Source of the DNA: Rhynchopus sp. YZ270_cl-10
Lineage: Eukaryota > Euglenozoa > Diplonemea > Diplonemida > Diplonemidae
Length of the DNA stretch: 64,000 nucleotides
Assembly: GCA_964035575.1 (NCBI GenBank)
Contig: OZ037837.1
Span: forward strand, 62,001-126,000
Reading direction: 5' to 3'
Position numbers and translations under genes: made by a program. Shown in pieces: positions 21,001-30,571 of this stretch. Numbering within the stretch: the first letter of the stretch is position 1; each line of letters starts with the position of its first letter. The notes below the pieces were generated by a model. The model ran no database searches. It had not been told where the DNA came from and was given only the letters and a program-made list of their open reading frames with translations.

Positions 21001-21146
21001 TACTCTAGGTAAATATTGAAGCCATATTTACCTGAGGGGGGTGTCAACCACCAAGGGTTCGGATTTACCGAGCCGAAGGCGAGGTAAATCCGCACCCGAG
21101 GTGGTTGACACCCCCCGAAGGTAAATATCTTCAATATTTACCAAGA
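21001..21146. mobile_element. Hairpin MITE, ~145 bp
   Basis: Two ~60-base arms are near-perfect inverse copies: CTCTAGGTAAATATTGAAGC ... GGGGGGTGTCAACCACC and its return, separated by a 14-base loop (about 21069-21082). TA precedes the left end. Only the left arm occurs at 45955-46032 in the LRR locus, so the family is dispersed. Confidence 0.75.
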
Positions 21147-21981
21147 GTTTGTAATTTTATTTCCCAAAATAAAGTGCCAAAAGCCAAATTGCTTAGGAGA
21201 TTGTGACCCTTGCGTGATGGGTGTGTGGGGAGGTGAATGGTGGTGGTAAACAAAAACTTTTTGGTCGTAGCCTCCTTCTTTTACGAACCCTTAGGAGGAG
21301 AGTGCCCAAACGGGGGGAAAGCCACTTGCAGCTTCTCCCCGTTTTCGTGTTCATGTGTGTAAATAAGCCTACTGAACACAACCACATGGTGTTGGGTTTA
21401 TACTCCTTCTCCTAGGCTTGTTCACAGAAGTGTACTTTGGTGTAACCCTAGATGGTCAAAACACCCGATTTTTGCGGGTTTTTGCATTTTTTGGTGCCCA
21501 AAAACCCAACCCAGGGGTCGAATTTTTCCCGGATTTTTTTTTTTTCTGAGATTTTTTTTGATTTTTTGACAAGGCGTTGGCCCATACATTTTGACAGGTA
21601 CAGGTGGATTTTTGTACAGAAAATGACCGGGGAATAAATTTGTGATGCTCAAAACAGCCCAATTCTTGCTTTTTTTGATTTTTTGGTCCCAGAAGGGTGC
21701 CTAGGGTGTAGTGAGCAGTCACAAAAAACACTTGTGAAAAAAGAGAAAAAAAATTTTTTTGCCGGGAAAATATTATAATATTTTACCTACCCATTTTTGG
21801 CTGGGATCCCCGGCTATTTACTATATTTTACCTGCTCAAATTACTATATTTACCTGCTCCAATTTTTTACGTGTAAATTGGTCGGGGAAAATCTGAAAAT
21901 AGCAGGGAAATACTGACACTTTACCGTCCCTGCCTCCTAAGCAATTTGGCTTGAGGCACTTTATTTCGGGGAATAAACACA
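21147..21981. mobile_element. TIR element, ~0.83 kb, splits the satellite
   Basis: The left arm at 21166-21200 (AAAATAAAGTGCC then AGCCAAATTGCTTAGGAG) is returned at 21935-21976. The interior is spacer-like with TTTTTTTGATTTTTT tracts similar to other foldback interiors in the window, and no transposase frame. Together with the adjoining hairpin unit it separates the 9-bp array from the 5-bp array. Confidence 0.65.
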
Positions 21982-23152
21982 GTATACACAGTACAGTACA
22001 GTACAGTACAGTACAGTACAGTACAGTACAGTACAGTACAGTACAGTACAGTACAGTACAGTACAGTACAGTACAGTACAGTACAGTACAGTACAGTACA
22101 GTACAGTACAGTACAGTACAGTACAGTACAGTACAGTACAGTACAGTGCAGTACAGTACAGTACAGTACAGTACAGTACAGTACAGTACAGTACAGTACA
22201 GTACAGTACAGTACAGTACAGTACAGTACAGTACAGTACAGTACAGTACAGTACAGTACAGTACAGTACAGTACAGTACAGTACAGTACAGTACAGTACA
22301 GTACAGTACAGTACAGTACAGTACAGTACAGTACAGTACAGTACAGTACAGTACAGTACAGTACAGTACAGTACAGTACAGTACAGTACAGTACAGTGCA
22401 GTACAGTACAGTACAGTACAGTACAGTACAGTACAGTACAGTACAGTACAGTACAGTACAGTACAGTACAGTACAGTACAGTACAGTACAGTACAGTACA
22501 GTACAGTACAGTACAGTACAGTACAGTACAGTACAGTACAGTACAGTACAGTACAGTACAGTACAGTACAGTACAGTACAGTACAGTACAGTACAGTACA
22601 GTACAGTACAGTACAGTACAGTACAGTACAGTACAGTACAGTACAGTACAGTACAGTACAGTACAGTACAGTACAGTACAGTACAGTACAGTACAGTACA
22701 GTACAGTACAGTACAGTACAGTACAGTACAGTACAGTACAGTACAGTACAGTACAGTACAGTACAGTACAGTACAGTACAGTACAGTACAGTACAGTACA
22801 GTACAGTACAGTACAGTACAGTACAGTACAGTACAGTACAGTACAGTACAGTACAGTACAGTACAGTACAGTACAGTACAGTACAGTACAGTACAGTACA
22901 GTACAGTACAGTACAGTACAGTACAGTACAGTACAGTACAGTACAGTACAGTACAGTACAGTACAGTACAGTACAGTACAGTACAGTACAGTACAGTACA
23001 GTACAGTACAGTACAGTACAGTACAGTACAGTACAGTACAGTACAGTACAGTACAGTACAGTACAGTACAGTACAGTACAGTACAGTACAGTACAGTACA
23101 GTACAGTACAGTACAGTACAGTACAGTACAGTACAGTACAGTACAGTACAGT
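21975..23152. repeat. 5-bp satellite (GTACA)n, ~230 copies
   Basis: About 1.16 kb of GTACA units. The left edge still has one and a half 9-bp units (ACACAGTATACACAGTACAG), so the array abuts or derives from the 9-bp satellite. Only two units differ (A to G at 22148 and 22398), exactly 250 bases apart, which suggests a 250-bp block was copied. The long open frames here are artefacts. Confidence 0.95.
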
Positions 23153-23189
23153 GGTGGTATGCTTCCCTGTAGGGTGGTGTACCATTTTT

Positions 23190-23575
23190 TTCTTGTACAC
23201 AACACACGAAGCGGTACGCGCACGGTTGTTAGGAAATAATACAGACCGAAATGTTTGGGCGGCTTCGGTTCGAATGATTGGAATTGCGTGTGTAATTCAG
23301 ACATAAATACTGGCTCTTCTATCTTGTTCTTTACTGATTGTTTTCCTTTCATTGCCCTTTGCTTGTGCTCCCCGACTCCAATTCAATCAACACTTACAGA
23401 GGGGGGCTAAAAAGTTATTAGCGTTTTTCAAAAAAGGGGATGCGTCCAATGAAAATCACGTCGTTTAGAAGAGCTCAAGAATGTAGGTTTTATTATTTCC
23501 CAGCGTAATTTCGGTGTAATTGTGTGTAATTGTGTGTAATTGTGGTGTAATTGTGGTGTAATTGTGGTTAGTTGT
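23190..23575 (+). repeat. Direct repeat, right member, with GTAATTGTGGT tract
   Basis: Partner of 19820-20530, lacking its middle 400 bases, followed at 23512-23572 by the 11-bp tract. In the left member the tract precedes the repeat instead, giving a permuted order. Confidence 0.75.
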
Positions 23576-23698
23576 GGTTAGTTGTGTGTACTTGTGCTGA
23601 AACTGTACTGGAATTGTGCCTAATATAGGCACAGCTCAGGTGAGTATGGTGCTAGCTGTGCCCAGTGGTGTCATAGGCAAAACGGTACATATTAGGGT

Positions 23699-23890
23699 GA
23701 AGAAATGTGAACCAGAGCCCCAGGCCTTGAAAAAACTATCGTGATAAGGTCTAAAACACGTTTGAGCTCACCCTCCTTGTACAAATATTTCACTTTATCT
23801 AAATGTAAAAAAGAAGCACAAATGGGGGCAAGCTGCTCAGATTGGCTAGTCACTGGTCGGTTCCCTGACATTCGAATTATGAACCAAAAA
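23699..23890 (-). mobile_element. Fossil coding-like piece beside the insertion, DIRS/VIPER-like
   Basis: The minus strand is open and protein-like for about sixty codons up to the right end of the 4.1-kb insertion. By position and strand it probably belongs to the same old element as 19198-19593. The domain is not identifiable from so short a piece. Confidence 0.45.
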
Positions 23891-23939
23891 CACAGACAGA
23901 ATCATAATTATTATAACAAGTCCAGACCCGGCCCGTAAT

Positions 23940-24332
23940 ACTCCCTTGCAGGGTTTAAGGGTTGTGGGGGAAGGGGGAGAAGGTGCATGAGAAAAAAGAA
24001 GGATTAACAAACAAGCTTTGTGAACACGGTGTAAAATTTAATAAGGGGGAGGGGAAAACAGGGTTTAGGTGTGGAGGAGCCGCGACGTTTCTGACCGCGC
24101 CCCCCGCCTCGTGCGCATAACGCATGACTGCATTCACATCCGAGTGACAGGTGAGCTGGAGGATCATCTCGAGGTCTACATCCTGACCTACGGTGCTGCA
24201 CCCGCCCCTGGTGGCCTTCTGAGACCTCTAAAAGGGAATCGGTTAGCAAAGAATAAAAGTTACTTTCAGTAGTTGGCGAAAGTTCACATTCGAGGTGGTG
24301 GTGGGTGGTTGTCACATAGTGAGCGTATAAGG
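23940..24332. other. 3' flank of B-box copy 3
   Basis: No gene is convincing. One minus-strand frame is open for about 120 codons across this area but overlaps the B-box gene in another frame and lacks family support. Confidence 0.4.
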
Positions 24333-25781
24333 TCACCATCTCGAGTCCTCTGATTCCACCTCGTACGCCACGCATGCCCAGTCATCTGCTGTGCCCTGCC
24401 CATAGCCTCCCCAGGGCCCCCAGCTACCGCATCTCCAGACATCTGATGAACCATCGCCTTCCCAGGTATCGTATCCCCCCTCGTCCACCACACAAGCAAG
24501 CTCATCAGGTACACATGGACGGATCATATAACCCAACGCGTCGAAACGCACACCGTTGATCAGCACCTCCGCAACTGCCTTGGGGTCCAGTCCTGGGCCA
24601 GGGAGTGCCGTCACCACCCCAGTCATCCCCTTCGGCACAACCTGCCCACGCTTTTCACCCTCAAGTCTGACAAGCGACTCCACACGCATGCCCACACGGT
24701 ACATTCTACATTTCTGTTTCTTTGTCTGTGTCAGAACAACTGATGCTGCTATGTTCAGCCACGCCAAGCTCTCTCCTTCTGCAATCGGTTTACCTCTGAA
24801 AGTCATGTCGAAGCAGTCTTCACGCAACCCCTCTGCAGACGCCACCTTCCGACGCAAGTCCCTTACCGTGTCATGTACACTCAGCTCAATATCGTGTTCC
24901 TTTCCATACAACCCCCGCACATGGACAGACACATGCACAGCAAGCGCTGACTTCTTGGTAAGGGCATCGTGCACGTTCGAAACAGGCATATTCAGGGAAA
25001 ACGTCATAGCACCAGCGAGGTGCCAGCAAAGCACCTCTGCCATGGTCTTGATTCTCTCGCTTTCGATGCTGACCATGCTCAAAACTGCCTGCGACTCTGT
25101 GACCGCACGCAGAACCTGGTCGTCCCCAAGCTGGAGCACCTTCTCGCACTCAGCAATCATGTGTCCTCTCTGTGCAATTTGCGTCTTCAGTGCACACACC
25201 TTCCCTTCACGACAGAGTGCTTGTGTGAGGAAGCTCCGTGCCACCTTCTCCTCACACACGACTTCGCTGCGCGACACATCCTCACGCATCACGAGGTGTC
25301 CGACGTGTGTCTGAAGGAGAAGGTCTTTGTACCTGTCCTCCGTGGGTGGGAGTGCCTCAATCTCACGGCACTTCTCCTCTGCACCAGTCTGCTGTGCTGT
25401 CATGTCTGCCACATGCGAGCGGAGGGTGTTGCGCTGGCGTTTCATGTAGTCTGTGATGTCAACTGTCTTGTGACCCGCATGTGTGTCGCACTTGTCGCAG
25501 CGCATGCAGATCAACGCGTCTCCACAAGCAGGGTTTAGACAGACGAGGCACAGCTCTTGTCCCGAGTGATGTGCACACTTCGACGACGTCCCGTACGCAG
25601 TCACAGAAGCGAGATGTGTCTCACGGTCGCGTGGCCTTGGGTGGCAAGCATCGTAGCACGCAGGTGTGTAGCAGAAGAACATCTCCGTGCAGATCCCGCA
25701 CTGCAGCTGTGCAGGCTCGCCACAGTTCTCACACTCTCCGCTGGGCATCTGTGGTGCGGTGGGCTGCGTGCCAGACTCCAT
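24333..25781 (-). CDS. B-box/coiled-coil/ubiquitin-like/SH3-like protein, copy 3
   Basis: 482 residues and the longest member. B-box 1 covers 17-56. B-box 2 covers 69-104 (C69, H72, C78, C81, C86, C92, C95, C98, H101, H104). A coiled-coil-like segment spans 113-240. A ubiquitin-like domain spans about 278-352 (DTVRDLRRKVASAEGL, MTFRGKPIAEGE, VLTQTKKQ). A small beta-rich domain follows at 360-423 (YRVGMRVESLV ... KGMTGVVTALPG ... FDALGYMIRP), resembling SH3/KOW folds. The Trp/Gly-rich acidic tail (424-482) is found only in this copy and, in degraded form, at 29780-30190. With B-boxes but no RING it would need partners to act in ubiquitination. Regulation is not visible. Confidence 0.87.
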   Translation of the reverse strand: MESGTQPTAPQMPSGECENCGEPAQLQCGICTEMFFCYTPACYDACHPRPRDRETHLASVTAYGTSSKCAHHSGQELCLVCLNPACGDALICMRCDKCDTHAGHKTVDITDYMKRQRNTLRSHVADMTAQQTGAEEKCREIEALPPTEDRYKDLLLQTHVGHLVMREDVSRSEVVCEEKVARSFLTQALCREGKVCALKTQIAQRGHMIAECEKVLQLGDDQVLRAVTESQAVLSMVSIESERIKTMAEVLCWHLAGAMTFSLNMPVSNVHDALTKKSALAVHVSVHVRGLYGKEHDIELSVHDTVRDLRRKVASAEGLREDCFDMTFRGKPIAEGESLAWLNIAASVVLTQTKKQKCRMYRVGMRVESLVRLEGEKRGQVVPKGMTGVVTALPGPGLDPKAVAEVLINGVRFDALGYMIRPCVPDELACVVDEGGYDTWEGDGSSDVWRCGSWGPWGGYGQGTADDWACVAYEVESEDSRW

Positions 25782-27996
25782 GTTGTGTGTTTCGAAGAGG
25801 TGGGAGGGTGTAGGGGTGTCTGGAAGGGGTTGGGTGGGTGCATGGGATAGAAATAGAGTGTGGGGGACAAGGCCAGAGACCTCGAGTGTTAATTCGTGCC
25901 AAAGAAGTGTTGTTGGTGTTCTTGCAAATCATAAACAATCCCTTTCATTTGCTTCTCCTTCACATAACAGCTTGCTCCAGTGGTGCTGTGGGGGTGTGAT
26001 TGAGAACAGGTGTGGTTACCCCTAGCAGTCGGAACATTGCCCATAGTGGGGGTACTCGCGTCACAGCTGACGACCCTGATGGGCAGCATGGCCTAGCTCC
26101 GCTGCCACTTCAAACATCCTGTAGCATGTGTTCACGCTTTTGGGGCACACCAGCACCATGTGACCCAGTGTGCGTTGCAAGGGCGGGAGTGGATGTGGAG
26201 GGTGTGTGAGTTAGGTTAGGGGCTTTGAGAAAGGTCGGCAGATTAGCAGACGACAAGGTTACAAAAAGAAAGGGTGTGTGTGGAGGGGTGTTTACTTTTT
26301 ATTATAAAAAACGTTCTCTATTTGCGAACAACAAAACACAACCAACTTTTGCCGAACACGACGTGTCACAGTAACTTAAAAAGTGTCACATTGTCGTTCC
26401 CTCACCCCCCGTGGACGCTTCCACACACACTATCTCTCACCTGTTGGGTGGTGTTGCGGAGCACGGTTTGGTGAACAAAAACGACGTGACACTTTCCGCT
26501 CACAAAGTAGTGTGTGTATAAAAATAAAATAAAAACGCGATGTACTCCTCCTCCCCTGCCATGAGACGCCATGAAGCGCAGGGGAAACACCGCGTGAGTG
26601 TTGCAGCAACAAAAGCAAAGCTGTGCAGTGCAAAAGCAGGGCGCAGGCACGACACGCTCCGAGCGCAATAAATGTAACGTGGTGCACCAAGTACTCCGAA
26701 GGTGTAAATCCCGATGGAGAAACAATGCTTGGCTCCCTTTCCTACCTGTACAGTTGTTATGAGGGGTGTTCGGCTGCCGCCCCGCTACCACTCTCGGAAC
26801 GTATCTTTTTTGAAGAAAAAAAGGGACTTTTTTTCCCCCTTGAGCACAACCTTGTTGCTCCGAGGGTTACACCCCTGGGTTGGGGACCTTTGTCCTGTAC
26901 AAACGTTGTCACAAACCCAAACCTTGAAGGTGGGCATACCTGGTCGCACATACGACTAGCCCAAGGGATCACCAAAATAGTCCATAAATGCACCAGAAAA
27001 TCTCTACAGAGACTTCCCTGATGTTAAGATACTTTAACAGATGAAAAGAGGGGGAAAAGGATAAAAACAGCAAAAAACGTTGTGTAAAGGTTTTTTCTGT
27101 CAAGTGTTTTTGCGTGTTTTTGACGGAGAAGACAACAGTTTCCGATAAAAGTCTCCTGCGTCGGTTTTCACTTTCACAAAAAAAAAACTGAATCTTCGTA
27201 TAAAAAAAGACTCAAAAATAACGCTCGTGTTGAACTGAAAAATAGAAACTTAACACTTATCTGTCACTGTTATCACAAGAAAAAACCTATGGGAGAGGTT
27301 GTGGTGAACCGCGCACAACGTTGACCTGTTTGGTGAGGTCTGGCTCTTAAGAGTGGTTCCTCCCCAGAACCGCAAAAGTGTGTTCACAATGTTCGAAATG
27401 CTATGTTTCCATCACACAGATACGCTACAGTCAGAGGTGCTGGGCACTCATAAGAGAGCACAGCTGAGAGTTCTGTTCAGAGCGCAAAAGCGTGACTTTT
27501 CCATGCAAATCGGGAGGTGTGGGGGCATACATAAAAAAGGGGGTCAAATAAAAGTGAGTCAGGTCTACGGACCTTCCTTCCAGAGGGGAAACATGTGGGA
27601 AAAGATAGAAATTTCAAAATGTGCTTCTTGTGCACATCAGAAAAAGAAAATGGTTTGGAAAGATGAACCTAAGCTTGTGCTTACCGCAAAAAGTCATGCA
27701 CAACCGATTCCAGGGGGTTGTGGACACCTGTGGAGCTCAGACCCCACAGAACACCAAAAAACTAGTGCATTGAGATTTACCTATAATTATGAATGTTTCA
27801 CTTTTTTTGAAAATACAGAGACTTAAAAAAGAGAAGCAGAAAAACATTGTTTTTTTCGAGAAAAGATTATCGGTCCAGTGTTTTTGTGCATTGGACGAGA
27901 AGAAACTTTCCTGATTGAGAGTTCAGCACCGCACATGTTTGAGGGGGTCAGGTGGTTGCGGTGGATGGTGGGTGTGTCACGTGGTGATCCACAAGG
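25782..27996. other. 5' flank of copy 3 and spacer
   Basis: 25782-26060 matches the 5' flank of B-box copy 1. At 27110-27180 the words TTTCCGATAAAAGTCTCCTG and CGTCGGTTTTC recur at 40880 and 42800. At 27662-27690 GATGAACCTAAGCTTGTGCT is a possible short relic of the LINE 3' end. The rest shows no gene. Confidence 0.55.
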
Positions 27997-29322
27997 TCAC
28001 CTCTCCTTCCTCTTGGCCACCCAGGTAGATTGGCCCCGCCCATCGCGTACATCGGAACATGGACGGATCATGTCACCCAACGCGTCGAAGAGCATATCGT
28101 TGATCCGCACCTCCGCAACTACGTTGGGGTCCTCTCCTGTGCCAGGGAGTGCCGTCACCACCCCGGTCATACCCTTCTGTACGACCTGCCCAGGCTTATC
28201 CTTGCAAAGAAGCTTTACAAGCGCCTTGACACGCATGCCCACATGGTACATGTCACCTTTCTGTTCCTCTGTCTGTGTCACAAGAACCCAGTCACCCATA
28301 AGCCGCGCCACGAGATCCTCTTCTGCAATGAGTTTACCTCGGAAAGTCATCTCGAAGCAGTCTTCAGACAGCACCGCTGCAGACGCCATCTTCCGACGCA
28401 AGTCCCTGACCGTGTCATGTACACTCAGCAAAATCACGTGTTCCTTTCCATACAATCCCCGCACATGGACAGACACGTGCACAGCAAGCGCTGACTTCTT
28501 GGTTAGGGCATCGTGCACGTTCGAAACAGGCAGATTCAGGGAAAACGTTGCTCGTGGGGGTGCAGCACCCACAAGGCGGTGCCAGTCTCCACTCGCTGCT
28601 GTCATGGTGTCGCTGCTCCGCAAAACAGCCTGCGACTCTATGACCGCACGCAGCACCTGGTCGTCACCAATCTGGAGCACCTTCTCGCACTCAGCAATCA
28701 TGTGTCCTGCCTTCGCAGCAAAAGTCTTCAGTGCACACACCTCCCCTTCACGACTGAGTGCATGTGTGAGGAAGCTCCGTGCCACCTCCTCCTCACACAT
28801 GACTTCGCTGCGCGACACATCCTCACGCATCACGAAGTGTCCGACGTGTGTCTGAAGGAGAAGGTCTTTGTACGTGTCCTCCGTGGGTGGGAGTGCTTCA
28901 AGCACACGGTACCCGCCCTCTGCAGCTGTCTGCTGTGGTGTCAGGTTTGTCACGTGCGAGCGGAGGATGTTGCGCTGGAGTTTCATGTACTCTGTGATGT
29001 CAACTGTCTTGTGTCCCGCATGTGTGTCGCTCTTGTCACAGCGCAGGCAGATCAACGCGTCTCCACACGCAGGGTCTACACAGACGAGGCACAGCTGTTG
29101 TCCTGGGTGCTGTGCACACTTCGACGACGTCCCGTACGGAGTCACAGAAGCGAGATGTGCCTTACGGTCACGTGCCCTCAAGGATGAGTGGAACACTTCG
29201 AAGCACGCAGGTGTGTCGCAGAAGAACAGCTCTTTGCAGTTCCCACACTGCAGCTTTGCAGCCTCGCCACAGTTCTCACAGCTGGGCATCTGTGGTGCAG
29301 TGGGCTGCATGTCACACCCCAT
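27997..29322 (-). CDS. B-box/coiled-coil/ubiquitin-like/SH3-like protein, copy 4
   Basis: 441 residues starting MGCDMQPTAPQMPSCE. The frame is open 19 codons further upstream, but I start at the ATG that aligns with the other copies. Both B-boxes, the helical region, the ubiquitin-like domain (DTVRDLRRKMASAAVL, MTFRGKLIAEED) and the SH3-like domain (YHVGMRVKALV ... GMTGVVTALPG ... FDALGDMIRPC) are present. The tail after IRPC is short and charged (VAKRKER) and unlike that of copy 3. Several core positions of the ubiquitin-like domain differ from the other copies, so it has drifted most. Upstream sequence matches that of broken copy 2. Confidence 0.87.
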   Translation of the reverse strand: MGCDMQPTAPQMPSCENCGEAAKLQCGNCKELFFCDTPACFEVFHSSLRARDRKAHLASVTPYGTSSKCAQHPGQQLCLVCVDPACGDALICLRCDKSDTHAGHKTVDITEYMKLQRNILRSHVTNLTPQQTAAEGGYRVLEALPPTEDTYKDLLLQTHVGHFVMREDVSRSEVMCEEEVARSFLTHALSREGEVCALKTFAAKAGHMIAECEKVLQIGDDQVLRAVIESQAVLRSSDTMTAASGDWHRLVGAAPPRATFSLNLPVSNVHDALTKKSALAVHVSVHVRGLYGKEHVILLSVHDTVRDLRRKMASAAVLSEDCFEMTFRGKLIAEEDLVARLMGDWVLVTQTEEQKGDMYHVGMRVKALVKLLCKDKPGQVVQKGMTGVVTALPGTGEDPNVVAEVRINDMLFDALGDMIRPCSDVRDGRGQSTWVAKRKER

Positions 29323-29510
29323 GTTGTGTGTTTCGAAGAGGTGGGAGGGTGCAGGGGTATCTGGAAGGGGTTGGTACAAAGGTGGATATTGACATCATGT
29401 CGGAATAGAGATAAGCCTACGGTGCAAGCAGCATGCATTGATGATGAGGTGAAGTGTGTGGGTGGGAAGAAAGGGGTGGGCATGTTACTCATTAGCTTTC
29501 ATTTGCCATT
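29323..29510. repeat. 5' flank shared with broken B-box copy 2
   Basis: Near identity with 18779-18960, ending at the point where LRR-type 5' flank sequence begins. Confidence 0.7.
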
Positions 29511-29514
29511 TCCT

Positions 29515-29778
29515 GATGAACAATGGGTTGGGCAACAACGTGTGGGCCACGTTCCTGACAGACACTGAGTCACTTTCACTCTTTCAAATATGTGTTGCTG
29601 CTGAACACAAGACATAGGTGCTGTGGACATCTTCTTCGTGGAGCTGCAGCACTCATAAGCGAGGATAACGCAAAGGAACACAAAACTCTTAACGTGCACA
29701 CTTTGTTCAAAATGAAATACCCACCCTTCACTATTTATTCGTCATTTGTCTGCTGTTTGACGATCGCGTCCATCCCAG
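29515..29778 (+). repeat. Orphan copy of the LRR-gene 5' flank
   Basis: Matches 45800-46120 and 57310-57590, the upstream regions of LRR genes 1 and 2 (words CACGTTCCTGACAGACACTG, TCTTCGTGGAGCTGCAGCAC, GAGGATAACGCAAAGGAACA). No LRR coding sequence adjoins it. It shows that the B-box and LRR arrays have exchanged flanking sequence. Confidence 0.8.
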
Positions 29779-30190
29779 TCTAGGTAGATGGGCCCACCCG
29801 TCGTACTCGTCCCCCGTAGATTCGCCCCACCCATCGCAGCCCGGTCATCTGAGACCATCTCGCCCACGCATCCCCAGTCACCCTATGGCGACTGCCTTTC
29901 AAATCCCAGGTCTCTATCGTCCACGCAATTAAGCTCACTAGTCGAAATGTTCGCACCAGCCCCCGTGTGGAAAGTAATTTGCAGCTTTGATTTCCTCTAC
30001 TGATTCTCCCAATTCTATTATACCAAGACACATCTCTCGTCCACGCATGATGGGCCTGCTCATCGCATCCCTAGTTATCGCACCGTCCACTCGAGGCACT
30101 CCAGCAGGCTTTTGTTTTGTTTTATTTTAGCAGCAGGTCCACATGGACGGATCATATGACTCAACACGTCGAAACGCACACCGTTGAGTC
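29779..30190 (-). pseudogene. Remnant of a B-box gene 3' end
   Basis: 30143-30187 (CATGGACGGATCATATGACT, CGTCGAAACGCACACCGTTG) corresponds to the SH3-like domain and IRPC region of copy 3. 29790-30060 reads on the minus strand as Trp/Gly-rich sequence like that copy's tail. The N-terminal three quarters of the gene are absent and the remaining frame is broken. Confidence 0.6.
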
Positions 30191-30571
30191 GGGGAAGCAG
30201 TACAGATCGCATCCCTGGCTCGCCTTCGAGGCGTCGCGTTCAATGCAGACTACGGGCGTACCCCTGGACAGAACATTCGGTCACCTGAGCAGACGTCGAG
30301 GCTGCCAGTGTGTGATGGTTTATGATTATTGCCTCCGAAGTACAGAAAATGGGAGTGTCGGTGGCGGAGCACAAAAGGGTAAAATGAAAACATGGGTGGG
30401 GTCTCTGATCTATCTGTGCGACGGATATTTACCCCAACACTCCATGTTTGGCCAGGGCCTCTCCAGCGTGTCAGTTGCAAAAAAATGTACTTCTAATGTA
30501 CCCCAAAACCCGGGTTTCGGGCCACACCATTTGGGACTTATTTTTTTTCGAAGAATTCTTCATCGGATTCT
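30191..30571. other. Spacer
   Basis: No gene or recognised repeat seen. Confidence 0.4.

Larger units (their letters stand above)
19594..23698. mobile_element. 4.1-kb composite insertion within the DIRS/VIPER fossil
   Basis: Bounded by a short inverted repeat, TATGTACCGTTTTGGGC on the left and GGCAAAACGGTACATA on the right, with ATTAG on each outer side as a possible target duplication. It contains a direct repeat pair, three tandem arrays and two further inverted-repeat units listed separately. No transposase or other gene is recognisable. The order of the shared blocks differs between the two sides, so the composite probably grew by several events. Confidence 0.55.

Noticed and set aside
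20720-21134. Open frames of QYTQYTQ and VYTVYTV type
   Set aside because: Translations of the 9-bp satellite.
21836-23352. Open frames of 250-460 codons on both strands (poly YCTVL, VQYST)
   Set aside because: They are translations of the (GTACA)n satellite, which has no stop in most frames.
27878-28855. Plus-strand ORF of 325 codons opposite B-box copy 4
   Set aside because: Ser/Thr-rich shadow; the minus-strand frame has clear zinc-finger and ubiquitin-like domains.
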